From Halieaceae bacterium (GTDB lineage Bacteria > Pseudomonadota > Gammaproteobacteria > Pseudomonadales > Halieaceae): a DNA stretch of 17,892 nt. Of the stretch, positions 1 to 7,579 are shown one piece after another. A program made the position numbers and the translations under genes. Under the pieces are notes generated by a model, which searched no databases, was not told the origin of the DNA, and saw only the letters and a list, made by a program, of their open reading frames with translations. Each line of letters starts with the position of its first letter. Within the stretch, counting starts at the first letter, position 1. The DNA is taken from NCBI GenBank assembly GCA_002691565.1, contig NZIH01000050.1, forward strand, positions 1-17,892. Direction: 5' to 3'.

Positions 1-97
1 GAAGCTTGATACCGTTTACGAGATAGATTGAAACCTGAACGCGTTCTTTTCTAAGTGCGTTGAGGTAAGGGTCTTGTAGCGTTTGCCCTTTTGACAT
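1..97 (-). CDS. hfq: RNA chaperone Hfq, N-terminal part (cut by window edge)
   Basis: Only the first 32 codons are in the window; the gene continues past the left edge. The translation starts [20 protein letters not shown] and goes on to [11 protein letters not shown], which is the Sm1 N-terminus of bacterial Hfq: the Q8/D9 pair of the proximal RNA-binding face, the first helix and the first beta strand with K31. Hfq forms a hexamer that pairs small RNAs with mRNAs. The ATG at 97-95 is preceded by AAGGAG at 108-103, five bases away, so the start is well supported. It is the last visible gene of the tsaE-amiB-mutL-miaA-hfq run, as in E. coli, but unlike the others it is separated from its upstream neighbour by 77 bases that carry two hairpins. 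Confidence 0.93.
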   Translation of the reverse strand, partial: MSKGQTLQDPYLNALRKERVQVSIYLVNGIKL

Positions 98-119
98 GGG
101 AGCTCCTTAAAATGTCAAC

Positions 120-164
120 GGCCGCAAAAAACGAGGCGGCCCAATATCCCCAAAAATCGGGGAT
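120..164 (-). promoter_or_regulatory. Two stem-loops with U-rich loops in the hfq leader
   Basis: Two inverted repeats lie between the miaA stop and the hfq Shine-Dalgarno. Read on the minus strand, the first pairs ATCCCC (164-159) with GGGGAT (151-146) around the loop GATTTTT. The second pairs GGCCGC (141-136) with GCGGCC (125-120) around CTCGTTTTTT. Neither stem is followed by a U tract, so they do not look like intrinsic terminators for hfq-directed transcription. The U5 and U6 runs sit in the loops. Hfq binds single-stranded U-rich RNA and, in E. coli, represses its own mRNA through its 5' leader, so a role in autoregulation is plausible but inferred. They could also stabilise an mRNA end or modulate read-through from miaA. 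Confidence 0.5.
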
Positions 165-174
165 GTGTATTTTA

Positions 175-1092
175 CTACGACAGCGGAGCTTCTAGGTAGT
201 TCCTAAGACAGTTCTTGACCTGCTCTTGACCATCTTTTGCTTCGCTGTTTATCCAGTGTAGACCAGACCAGCCGCGAAGCCACGTTATTTGGCGCTTGGC
301 TAATTGCCGTGTCGCCGCAATGCCTTTATCTCTCGCATCTTCGAGCGAACACTCACCCGACAAATGTGACCAAATCTGTCGGTAACCTACTGCACGGATA
401 GCGGGAAGGTCCGCATGTAAGTCTCCTCGCTCAAAAAGCGCTTTGACCTCCTCTACAAAACCGGACTTCAGCATGAGGTCAAAGCGAGCCTCAATGCGGG
501 CGTGTAGCGTGGCTCGGTCACTGGGCGCAAGTGCTACACAAATCGCCGCACGCCGCTCTTGAGAACCCGCGCGTTGCCAGTGACTCATAGGCGTGCCCGT
601 CTGGCGAAAAATCTCCAGGGCACGCGAGATGCGCTGACTGTGGTTAGGGTGCAAGCTACTGGCCGTATCGGGATCCACTGCCACCAGCTCACGGTGCATC
701 TCGGGCCACCCCGCTCGCGACGCCTCTGCCTCTATCTCGGCACGGATAGCCGGATCTGAGGCCGGCATGTCGGACAGTCCCTCGATGAGTGAGCGGTAGT
801 ACATCATAGTCCCACCCACCAACACGGCGCGGCGCCCACGCGATCGCGCATCTGCAATACAGCTCAGCGTATCCTCGACGAAATTTGCCGCTGTATACAC
901 ATCCGCAGGATCCCGAATATCAATAAGATGGTGAGGGTAATCAGGTTGTGCCGCCCCAATACACAACCCTCGGTAGACCAGTGCAGAGTCGACACTGATC
1001 AGTTCAACATCAAAAGAGTCAGCCAGGGCAATAGCGGCGTCTGTCTTGCCGGCAGCCGTGGGCCCCATAAGACAAATCAAGGGTTCACCCAC
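175..1092 (-). CDS. miaA: tRNA dimethylallyltransferase MiaA
   Basis: This 305-residue protein (E. coli MiaA is about 316) transfers dimethylallyl from DMAPP to N6 of A37 in tRNAs reading UNN codons. Visible motifs are the P-loop GPTAAGKT (10-17), the catalytic DSALVY around D35, LIDIRDP (56-62), GGTMMYYR (93-100) and a C-terminal VGYRQIW. Two departures stand out. The usual IGTAKP motif after the catalytic Asp reads IGAAQP (45-50), and the segment linking it to the PHRLLDI-like block is about six residues shorter than in E. coli. The start is GTG at 1092, one base after the mutL stop, with GAGG about eight bases upstream inside mutL; translation is probably coupled to mutL. No better ATG precedes the P-loop. 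The function call is firm; whether the altered motif affects activity cannot be seen. Confidence 0.95.
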   Translation of the reverse strand: MGEPLICLMGPTAAGKTDAAIALADSFDVELISVDSALVYRGLCIGAAQPDYPHHLIDIRDPADVYTAANFVEDTLSCIADARSRGRRAVLVGGTMMYYRSLIEGLSDMPASDPAIRAEIEAEASRAGWPEMHRELVAVDPDTASSLHPNHSQRISRALEIFRQTGTPMSHWQRAGSQERRAAICVALAPSDRATLHARIEARFDLMLKSGFVEEVKALFERGDLHADLPAIRAVGYRQIWSHLSGECSLEDARDKGIAATRQLAKRQITWLRGWSGLHWINSEAKDGQEQVKNCLRNYLEAPLS

Positions 1093-1093
1093 G

Positions 1094-2953
1094 TCAACGC
1101 CCTCGCAGGAATAACTTGTCTAACTCGTCATGTCCTAACTGGACCCACGTAGGACGACCATGATTACACTGGCCCGAGTTTTCAGTAATTTCCATATCCC
1201 GGAGTAGCGCGTTCATCTCGGCAATAGACAACGAGCGGTTCGCGCGCACAGAACCGTGGCAGGCCATGGTTGCCAGTATCTCATCCATGCGGGCAGACAA
1301 CCGATCACTATGACCTACCTCTGCGAGGTCACACAGCACATCGCGCACCAGGTTACCCGCATTGTCTCTCGCGAGGATGACCGGCACCTCCCTAATCAAA
1401 ACGGTGTAATCACCAGCAGCATCAACCACCAACCCCAATTGCGAAAAGAGGTCAGAGAATTCCTCGTAAGCGCCCATCTCTGCTGTCGTAAGTGTCAATG
1501 GCATGGGAACGAGGAGAGGCTGACTTGCAATGGATGCAGTCGCCCGCGCCGCTTTCAAGCGCTCATAGGTGATGCGCTCATGTGCCGCATGCGCATCGAC
1601 CAAGATCATGCCCGCCGCATTTTGCGCCACGATGTAGGTTCCATGAAGATGGGCAATCGCGAAGCCCAGGGGTGGGACATCACTGCCATGTGGTGCAGCG
1701 CCTGACTGCAGAGACGTTTGTCCCATATCAGACCTGAGTGCGCCTCTGTCAGAGCCGCCGGCTATGAAGGCAGCAGGTAGGGGAAGTGATTCATGGAAAG
1801 GGTTTGCACCGACTGCAGGCTCGCTCAAGCTATCGGTGCCTCTGGGGATTTCAAGCCCCATCGAGACCTGCTGAAACTGAGTGTCGAATACCTGTGGCTC
1901 TGAGACTTGATCGAGATTGACAGGATTTGCAATATCCGCGGGCCTGACATCAGCCAGTGCTCGCCCCAAAGTGCTAAAGACAAAACCGTGAACCGCTCGA
2001 CTGTCCCGGAACCTCACTTCGTGTTTTGTCGGATGGACATTGACGTCTACACGATTCGCGTCCAACTCAAGGAACAAGACGTACGCCGGGTGGCGTCCAC
2101 CATAGAGGACATCACGGTACGCTTGCCGGACGGCATGGGTAATGACCTTGTCTTTGACCACGCGACCATTGACGAAGAAGTACTGCAGATCCGCTTGTGA
2201 TCGTGAAAAGGTGGGCAACCCTACCCAGCCACGCAGTGACAGACCATGCGCGACCCGATCGACAACGACACTCTCGCGCGCAAAGGGCTCACCGCAAATA
2301 CCGATGACCCGGCGCTGAAGATCGTGCTCTGACGTACCCGCGGTGAGACGGTGAAGTACCTTCCCATTACGTGACAGCACAAAGGTCACGTCGGGGCGAG
2401 CCAACGCGGTCCGTTTCACAACCTCCTCAACGCGCCCTAACTCTGTTCGCTCCGTGCGCAGAAACTTTCGGCGCGCGGGCGTGTTGTAAAACAGATCTCG
2501 AATTTCAAGGGTTGTCCCCCTGGGGTGTGCGGCGGGCGATACCGTGACTTGCATCTCGCGTCCTTCGCAGCGCGCCACCTGTCCCTGACTAGGATTCTCT
2601 GCAGTGTTTGATGTCACCGATAACTTGGAGACAGAGGCAATAGAGGCAAGCGCCTCACCCCTAAAACCCAACGTTACCACCGCCTCCAGGTCGTCAATCG
2701 ATGCTATTTTGCTGGTCGCATGTCGAGCCAATGCCAGAGGCAATTCATCGGCCGCAATCCCCGTTCCATTGTCAGTGATACGTATGCTTTTAACGCCACC
2801 TTCATCGACATCGATGGTGATGACCGTTGCACCTGCATCGAGTGCATTCTCCAACAACTCTTTAACCACAGAGGCGGGGCGCTCAACCACCTCACCTGCC
2901 GCTATCTGATTGGCCAGACGATTGTCGAGTTGTTTGATCTTCCCAATCGACAT
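1094..2953 (-). CDS. mutL: DNA mismatch repair protein MutL (endonuclease-type)
   Basis: MutL couples MutS mismatch recognition to strand incision. The N-terminal GHKL ATPase is clear: ANQIAAGEVVERPASVVKEL, ENALDAGA, DNGTG (about 61-65) and GFRGEAL (about 96-102). A proline- and serine-rich linker of low conservation occupies roughly 340-420. The C-terminal dimerisation domain carries VDAHAAHERITYE (about 452-464), which fits D-x-H-A-x2-E-x4-E, together with ACHGSVRA and CNHGRP. These are the metal-binding parts of MutL proteins that nick DNA themselves, absent from E. coli MutL. The length of 619 is usual. An in-frame TTG lies one codon upstream at 2956, but ATG 2953 is preferred: GGAG lies eight bases upstream and it forms a TGATG junction with the amiB stop, indicating translational coupling. 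Confidence 0.97.
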   Translation of the reverse strand: MSIGKIKQLDNRLANQIAAGEVVERPASVVKELLENALDAGATVITIDVDEGGVKSIRITDNGTGIAADELPLALARHATSKIASIDDLEAVVTLGFRGEALASIASVSKLSVTSNTAENPSQGQVARCEGREMQVTVSPAAHPRGTTLEIRDLFYNTPARRKFLRTERTELGRVEEVVKRTALARPDVTFVLSRNGKVLHRLTAGTSEHDLQRRVIGICGEPFARESVVVDRVAHGLSLRGWVGLPTFSRSQADLQYFFVNGRVVKDKVITHAVRQAYRDVLYGGRHPAYVLFLELDANRVDVNVHPTKHEVRFRDSRAVHGFVFSTLGRALADVRPADIANPVNLDQVSEPQVFDTQFQQVSMGLEIPRGTDSLSEPAVGANPFHESLPLPAAFIAGGSDRGALRSDMGQTSLQSGAAPHGSDVPPLGFAIAHLHGTYIVAQNAAGMILVDAHAAHERITYERLKAARATASIASQPLLVPMPLTLTTAEMGAYEEFSDLFSQLGLVVDAAGDYTVLIREVPVILARDNAGNLVRDVLCDLAEVGHSDRLSARMDEILATMACHGSVRANRSLSIAEMNALLRDMEITENSGQCNHGRPTWVQLGHDELDKLFLRGR

Positions 2954-4296
2954 CAACCGGACTCCGGAATGACTAAAACCTGACCGACTTTAATCGTTTT
3001 GGAAGGCAACGAATTACTGCGGACCAACTCGTCGACTGACACTGCGTATTTCGCTGCAATCCCTGACAAGGTATCGCCTCTCACCACCTTCACTGTCCGT
3101 TCGGTCACCGTTGCATCGGGGTTGGCTCTCGCAAAGACAGTCCCGGGGGGCGGGTTAGATTTAAACCATCGCTGAACCCCGCGAAAAATAGCAGTCGCCA
3201 TTTTGTCCTGATAGCTGGGCGTTGCGAGTAGTGACGACTCTTTAGGGTTCGATATAAAGCCGGTCTCTACGAGAATCGAGGGAATATCAGGGGACTTCAA
3301 AACCAAAAACGCCGCCTGCTCCACCTTTGTCTTGTGGAGTCGCGGTGCCACCTTGCCCATTTCCCCCAGCACCTCAGCACCGACACTTAAACTGGAATCA
3401 AGTGTTCCTGTCATAGAGAGGTCGGTTAAAACACCGGCTAACACGTCGTCCATATCTGACACCGCTACGCCGCCTACCAAGTCGGCCGCATTCTCTTTAT
3501 CCGCCAGGAACTGCGCCGTTGTTGAGGTGGCTCCTCGGGTCGAAAGCGCATAAACCGATGCTCCATTTGCCGATGGATGATTGAAAGCATCGGCGTGAAT
3601 AGAGATAAACAGATCGGCCTGGTTTTTCCTCGCAAGATCTCGTCGGCCCTTGTGGGTAATGTAGTAATCCCCCGTTCGAATCATCACGGGCCGAAACTCA
3701 GGTGATGCATCTAATTTTGATTTCAGACGGTTAGCGATTTGCAGGACGACATGTTTCTCGCGCAATTTCTTGGGTCCCGAAGCTCCCGGATCCTCTCCGC
3801 CATGCCCGGCATCAATCGCCACCACCACGGGGCGCCGGGCGTCCGCCGTCTTAACGGTCTTCTTGGGTGGCGCGATCGCGGGTTGGCCGGACGACTCCGC
3901 GTCGAATAAATCCAATACCAAGCGGTGGCCGGTTCGTTCATTAGGCGCCAACTGAAAGCTCTTGGTTTTCACGTTCGCCGAGAGATCAAACACCACCCTT
4001 AAATCTTGTCCCTCGCGTATGCCTGATCTAACGCGAGCAATCGGCGTTCCTTCGAGCGGCAAATCGGTTAGCGCTTCCGCCAGCGCGGCGTCGTTGAGAT
4101 CAAGTACCAAACGCGAGGGGTTTTTTAGTTCCAATACCTTATGAGTGGTTGGGCCTGAGAGATCCAGCACCACTCGGGTGTGGTCGGGGGCGCGCCAGAG
4201 ACGAACATCTTCAACTTGCACACTCGCCAGCGCCCGAGGGCCTAACAGGATCATCAAGCAACCTGTCGCCAACAGAAGGCTACGGATCTTACGCAT
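2953..4296 (-). CDS. amiB: N-acetylmuramoyl-L-alanine amidase AmiB (AMIN + Amidase_3 + LysM)
   Basis: This periplasmic zinc amidase cleaves the amide between MurNAc and the stem peptide during septum splitting. Numbering from ATG 4296 gives 447 residues. A signal peptide starts MRKIRSLLLATG and ends near RALA, about residue 25. An AMIN targeting domain covers roughly 26-132. After a basic linker, Amidase_3 spans about 157-378. Predicted zinc ligands are H165 (DAGHGGEDPGA), E180 (REKHV) and H234 (SIHADAF); the catalytic glutamate is E344 (VETGFISNP). A LysM domain (about 401-447) ends the protein, which should bind glycan. The segment between SIHADAF and VETGF includes the inserted helix expected in EnvC-regulated amidases. 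A further ATG at 4302 exists, but the G-rich ribosome site is spaced properly only from 4296. The start overlaps the tsaE stop by eight bases. Confidence 0.95.
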   Translation of the reverse strand: MRKIRSLLLATGCLMILLGPRALASVQVEDVRLWRAPDHTRVVLDLSGPTTHKVLELKNPSRLVLDLNDAALAEALTDLPLEGTPIARVRSGIREGQDLRVVFDLSANVKTKSFQLAPNERTGHRLVLDLFDAESSGQPAIAPPKKTVKTADARRPVVVAIDAGHGGEDPGASGPKKLREKHVVLQIANRLKSKLDASPEFRPVMIRTGDYYITHKGRRDLARKNQADLFISIHADAFNHPSANGASVYALSTRGATSTTAQFLADKENAADLVGGVAVSDMDDVLAGVLTDLSMTGTLDSSLSVGAEVLGEMGKVAPRLHKTKVEQAAFLVLKSPDIPSILVETGFISNPKESSLLATPSYQDKMATAIFRGVQRWFKSNPPPGTVFARANPDATVTERTVKVVRGDTLSGIAAKYAVSVDELVRSNSLPSKTIKVGQVLVIPESG

Positions 4297-4771
4297 GGCC
4301 ATCCCCCATGCGACTCAGCAAGTCCTGACCATCAGCGGTCAGTGCGGAGATTTCGAGTTGGCGGCCAGTATCTGTGGCCTGCAAGGCAACCTGTAGGTCG
4401 GGGGCCGGTAACCAACCCTCTCCTTTTGATGGCCATTCGATAAACAAAATAGCACCGCTCGCCACATAGTCTCGGATTCCGAGGAACTCCAATTCCTCAG
4501 GGTTCGACAGTCGATATAAATCTAAGTGGCAGAGCTGCGCCTCATCGGCGAGGTCGTAGGGTTCACAAAGGGTATAGGTTGGACTCTTCACAGAGCCCGC
4601 ATGCCCCAGTGCACGAAGAGCGCCTCGCGTGAATGTTGTTTTCCCGGCACCAAGCTCACCGACTAAGAAAACCACGCAGCCCGTATTTAGCGCCCGTCCA
4701 ATCTTCGCGCCTGCAGCTACTGTCGCTGCCTCGTCGGGAAGAAACCGCGTAAATGAACCGAAACTACTCAT
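4289..4771 (-). CDS. tsaE: tRNA t6A biosynthesis ATPase TsaE
   Basis: TsaE is the small ATPase that works with TsaB and TsaD to make threonylcarbamoyl-A37 in ANN-reading tRNAs. The 160-residue protein has the family's motifs in order: Walker A GELGAGKT (38-45), VKSPTYTL (61-68), HLDLYRL (82-88), ELEFLGIRDY (93-102) and IEWP (111-114). It is the first gene of the minus-strand operon leading to hfq. Its ATG at 4771 lies 46 bases or fewer from the queG start on the other strand, so both promoters must fit in this tiny divergent gap or inside the opposite gene. No good Shine-Dalgarno is present; the nearest is an AAGG 12 bases upstream. In E. coli, nnr lies directly upstream; here it is absent. 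Confidence 0.96.
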   Translation of the reverse strand: MSSFGSFTRFLPDEAATVAAGAKIGRALNTGCVVFLVGELGAGKTTFTRGALRALGHAGSVKSPTYTLCEPYDLADEAQLCHLDLYRLSNPEELEFLGIRDYVASGAILFIEWPSKGEGWLPAPDLQVALQATDTGRQLEISALTADGQDLLSRMGDGHA

Positions 4772-4777
4772 GCGCAG

Positions 4778-4783
4778 AGTGTA
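4778..4783 (-). promoter_or_regulatory. Possible -10 element (TACACT) six bases before the tsaE start
   Basis: On the minus strand TACACT is followed by six bases and then the tsaE ATG, so a transcript would begin at or next to the start codon. A GTGACA that resembles a -35 box lies 19 bases upstream, longer than ideal. Together with the missing Shine-Dalgarno this suggests a leaderless message; it is inferred from spacing only. Confidence 0.3.
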
Positions 4784-4814
4784 CCTTGGTCAGCCACCTA
4801 TCTGTCACAATGTT

Positions 4815-5870
4815 GTGGTGAATAACGCAGAGCACAATGAATTAGTCGATACCATCCGCGATTGGGCGAAGGCGTTGGGTTTTCAGGATATTGGGTTCAC
4901 GGGCATCGAGCTCAATGAACACGAGGCCTATCTTCAAAAATGGTTGGATGCGGGCTATCACGGCACCATGGACTGGATGGACCGCCATGGCACCAAACGG
5001 AGTCGTCCCTCTGAGCTCGTTCCGGGCACCTGCACCGTTATCTCGTGCAGGATGGATTATCAGCCTGAGGCCAAAGATGCCTGGCAGGTCTTGGATACCT
5101 CGGACAAAGGCTTCGTCTCTCGCTATGCCTTAGGGCGGGACTACCACAAGATCATCCGGTCACGACTCTCCAAACTTGCCGATCGCATTCGGTCGGAGTT
5201 GGGTTCGGGGGACTTCAGAGCCTTCGTCGACAGCGCCCCTGTTCTCGAGCGTGCCATTGCAGAACAATCAGGGCTCGGCTGGATAGCAAAAAACACCATG
5301 CTGATTAATGAGTCTGCTGGCTCCTACTTCTTCCTCGGGGAGATCTACACGGACATCCCGCTACCACGCTCCGAGCCTAAACAGGAAAAGCACTGCGGTA
5401 GCTGCTCCGCGTGTCTGACTGCCTGTCCAACGGATGCGTTCGTCGGACCTTTTGTCCTCGATGCACGACGGTGTATTTCCTATCTCACGATCGAACACGA
5501 AGGCTCGATCGCAGAGGAGCTCAGGGAAAAAATGGGCAATCGCATTTACGGCTGTGACGACTGTCAGTTGGTATGTCCATGGAATAAGTTCGCCGCTATT
5601 TCGAACGAAGCGGACTTTGCGCCGCGCTGGGATTTGGATAACCCTAATCTGGTCGAGCTTTTTTCCTGGACGGAAGTCGAGTTCCTGGACCGGCTTCAGG
5701 GTTCCCCTATCCGACGCATCGGGTACGAAAAATGGCTTCGTAACATTGCGGTGGCTTTGGGCAATGCTGAAACCTCACCTGAAATACTCCAGGCGCTCAA
5801 GTCTCGCGAGCATCATGCCTCTTCTCTGGTAAGAGAACACGTGACCTGGGCGCTCAGTCAACACGGCTGA
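4815..5870 (+). CDS. queG: Epoxyqueuosine reductase QueG
   Basis: QueG performs the last step of queuosine synthesis, reducing epoxyqueuosine in tRNA with a cobalamin cofactor and two [4Fe-4S] clusters. Counting from GTG 4815 (351 residues), the N-terminal DUF1730-type domain includes YHGTMDWMDRH and the block ending SGLGWIAKNTMLIN. The ferredoxin part has CGSCSACLTACP (C194, C197, C200, C204) and GCDDCQLVCPWNKF (C247, C250, C254), with DARRCISYLT between them. A short HEAT-like tail follows. The start is uncertain: in-frame candidates are ATG 4770, overlapping the tsaE start codon, and GTG at 4815 or 4818. The two GTGs match the family's N-terminus best, and no candidate has a clear Shine-Dalgarno. 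It faces orn with 25 bases between stops. Confidence 0.93.
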   Translation: MVNNAEHNELVDTIRDWAKALGFQDIGFTGIELNEHEAYLQKWLDAGYHGTMDWMDRHGTKRSRPSELVPGTCTVISCRMDYQPEAKDAWQVLDTSDKGFVSRYALGRDYHKIIRSRLSKLADRIRSELGSGDFRAFVDSAPVLERAIAEQSGLGWIAKNTMLINESAGSYFFLGEIYTDIPLPRSEPKQEKHCGSCSACLTACPTDAFVGPFVLDARRCISYLTIEHEGSIAEELREKMGNRIYGCDDCQLVCPWNKFAAISNEADFAPRWDLDNPNLVELFSWTEVEFLDRLQGSPIRRIGYEKWLRNIAVALGNAETSPEILQALKSREHHASSLVREHVTWALSQHG

Positions 5871-5895
5871 GCTCACCGAACACTTGGCCCTGAAT

Positions 5896-6435
5896 CTACA
5901 GTCGGATGAGGTGCTCCCTGAAATACCGAAGCTCCTCAATGGACTCCCTGATATCAGCTAAGGCTTCGTGGACGTTCCTTTTCGGGACTGGCGGCAAGTC
6001 AGGCCGCCAGTAATTGGCGAGCAACTTCAAGGTCGACACATCGAGATTGCGGTAGTGGAAAAATGTCTCAAGGCTGGTTAGGTGACGGGCCATGAAGCGG
6101 CGATCCTGACAGATCGAATTACCGCACATGGGTGATCGGTTCGGTATTACCCAATCATCGAGAAACCGCAGAGTTTCTTGTGCCGCCGCGGCCTCATCCA
6201 CTGTGCTGGCTCTGACACGATCGACCAACCCTGAATTCGTGTGCGTTCGCGTGTTCCACTCATCCATTTTGGCGAGCACGTCATCGCTCTGATGTATAGC
6301 AATGACTGGCCCCTCAGCCAGTACGTCAAGATCGAGAGACGTAACAATCGTTGCAATTTCGATGACCCGATCGGAATCCGGATCCAACCCCGTCATCTCC
6401 ATATCGACCCAAATCAGTCGCTTATCTTTATCCAT
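5896..6435 (-). CDS. orn: Oligoribonuclease Orn
   Basis: Orn is a cytoplasmic DEDDh 3'-5' exoribonuclease that removes the last dinucleotides left by RNA decay and pGpG from cyclic-di-GMP breakdown. The 179-residue length is typical. The predicted catalytic set is complete: D11 and E13 in [11 protein letters not shown]111 in NSICQDRRF, and H156 with D161 in VHEALADI. The palm sequence [13 protein letters not shown] is also characteristic. The ATG at 6435 has AAGGA nine bases upstream. It is divergent from rsgA across 63 bases, the arrangement found in E. coli and many relatives. Confidence 0.97.
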   Translation of the reverse strand: MDKDKRLIWVDMEMTGLDPDSDRVIEIATIVTSLDLDVLAEGPVIAIHQSDDVLAKMDEWNTRTHTNSGLVDRVRASTVDEAAAAQETLRFLDDWVIPNRSPMCGNSICQDRRFMARHLTSLETFFHYRNLDVSTLKLLANYWRPDLPPVPKRNVHEALADIRESIEELRYFREHLIRL

Positions 6436-6486
6436 TGTGCGCCGTCCTTAACAAAGCAAACTGCATCGTTTCGCGAGCTGACAGGG

Positions 6487-6492
6487 TACACT
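6487..6492 (+). promoter_or_regulatory. Possible -10 element (TACACT) six bases before the rsgA start
   Basis: TACACT preceded by GG is followed by six bases and the rsgA ATG, the same hexamer and spacing as at tsaE. No convincing -35 box lies 16-18 bases upstream and no Shine-Dalgarno is close to the ATG; an AGGG lies 12 bases away and overlaps the element. Leaderless transcription is an inference. Confidence 0.3.
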
Positions 6493-6498
6493 GACTTG

Positions 6499-7470
6499 AT
6501 GGGAAATAGACGACTGACAGACCAGCAGCGACGGCGCATTGAAGAAAATGCAGCAAAGCGGCGTGAGAGTGCTAGTGCTGGATTCAGTGATGACCTCGAG
6601 GGCATGATCGTTGCACGCTACAGCAAAACAGCGATTGTCAGAGCGAATGATGGAGAAACACATACCTGTCACTTGCGCCCAAATCTCTCCCATTTGGTCG
6701 CTGGCGACCGAGTGCTTTGGTCTAACGAGGAGACAGGCGCCTACATTACAAGTCAGCTGGAACGACGAACTGAACTTAAACGACCTGACGCCCGAGGTCA
6801 GCTTAAGGCGGTAGCCGCCAATGTCGACCTCATTGCCATAGTGTTCGCACCGGAACCGGAGCCCCATGCCAATCTGATTGACCGCTATCTCGTCGCAGCG
6901 CACATGGCGAGCATCGACACCCTTATCATCCTTAATAAATCAGACTTGCTGGGTAAGCACCCCGAGTGCAGATCATTGCTGGAGAGTTACCGGAGTATTG
7001 GCTACGAGGTAATAACCAGCGGACCAACACCTGACGAAACGAAGGCCCTTAGTGACCGGCTAGGGATACGGACATCAGTGTTTGTTGGGCAGAGTGGTGT
7101 TGGGAAATCGTCCATGATCAACCGCTTGCTACCCGGAGAAGAACTGCGGGTTGGTGCCTTGTCAGAGGGCGTGCTTAAAGGTCGTCATACAACAACGACA
7201 GCCGAAGTGTTTGAGCGTCCAAGCGGAGGCTTCATTATCGACTCACCGGGGATCCGAGAGTTCGGACTGCAGCACGTCGATCCCACGCTGGTGGCACCCG
7301 GTTTCATCGAGTTCAGACCCTTCCTAGATCAATGTCGATTTAGAGATTGCAGTCACCTCGTTGAAAAAGACTGCGCTGTACTCGCAGCGGTCGAGAGCAA
7401 TGAAATCAGTTCGGAGCGCTACCAAAGCTTTGTCAATATCGTCAGAGACGTCGACACACAAAGCTATTAG
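6499..7470 (+). CDS. rsgA: Ribosome small-subunit biogenesis GTPase RsgA
   Basis: RsgA is a circularly permuted GTPase that checks late 30S maturation. The start is ATG 6499, giving 323 residues, because the following LTDQQRRRIEENAAKRR matches the basic N-terminal helix of E. coli RsgA. The reading frame is open further upstream, but that part is inside orn on the other strand. An OB-fold domain (about 40-105) is followed by GTPase motifs in permuted order: G4 NKSD (146-149), G1 GQSGVGKSS (197-205), a region-2 GRHTTTT, and G3 DSPG (248-251). The C-terminal zinc site is C279-x4-C284-x-H286-x5-C292. All key residues are present. E. coli has psd downstream; here the next gene is an unrelated secreted protein. 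Confidence 0.96.
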   Translation: MGNRRLTDQQRRRIEENAAKRRESASAGFSDDLEGMIVARYSKTAIVRANDGETHTCHLRPNLSHLVAGDRVLWSNEETGAYITSQLERRTELKRPDARGQLKAVAANVDLIAIVFAPEPEPHANLIDRYLVAAHMASIDTLIILNKSDLLGKHPECRSLLESYRSIGYEVITSGPTPDETKALSDRLGIRTSVFVGQSGVGKSSMINRLLPGEELRVGALSEGVLKGRHTTTTAEVFERPSGGFIIDSPGIREFGLQHVDPTLVAPGFIEFRPFLDQCRFRDCSHLVEKDCAVLAAVESNEISSERYQSFVNIVRDVDTQSY

Positions 7471-7567
7471 AACCCTTGGCTCGCAACGCCGCAGATAGTG
7501 CGCCACCGATTAAATCTCGGCCCACAATAGATCGCTGAAAACACTACTGGAAGGTCGGTTTCTGGCT

Positions 7568-7573
7568 TAGACT
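7568..7573 (+). promoter_or_regulatory. Possible -10 element (TAGACT) six bases before the 7580 start
   Basis: TAGACT, preceded by GCT, is followed by AAAACG and then ATG. This repeats the hexamer-six bases-ATG layout seen before tsaE and rsgA. The only purine-rich ribosome-site candidate, GGAAGG, is about 25 bases from the ATG, too far to serve. The -35 region is weak. Confidence 0.3.
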
Positions 7574-7579
7574 AAAACG

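Noticed and set aside
146..164. Intrinsic terminator after miaA
   Set aside because: The stem is followed by ATTGGGCC on the transcribed (minus) strand, with no U tract; on the plus strand no gene ends there.
1256..1705. 149-codon plus-strand ORF inside mutL
   Set aside because: It lies wholly antisense to a fully conserved part of MutL, with cysteine/histidine-rich random composition; a shadow frame.
2954..2956. TTG start for mutL one codon upstream
   Set aside because: The adjacent ATG at 2953 has proper spacing from GGAG and is the stronger codon.
4629..4814. N-terminal extension of queG to ATG 4629
   Set aside because: The extra 62 residues are the reverse complement of tsaE and match nothing in QueG; the family N-terminus begins near 4815.
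6448..6903. 151-codon minus-strand ORF overlapping rsgA
   Set aside because: Antisense to the well-conserved N-terminal half of RsgA, with no family resemblance.
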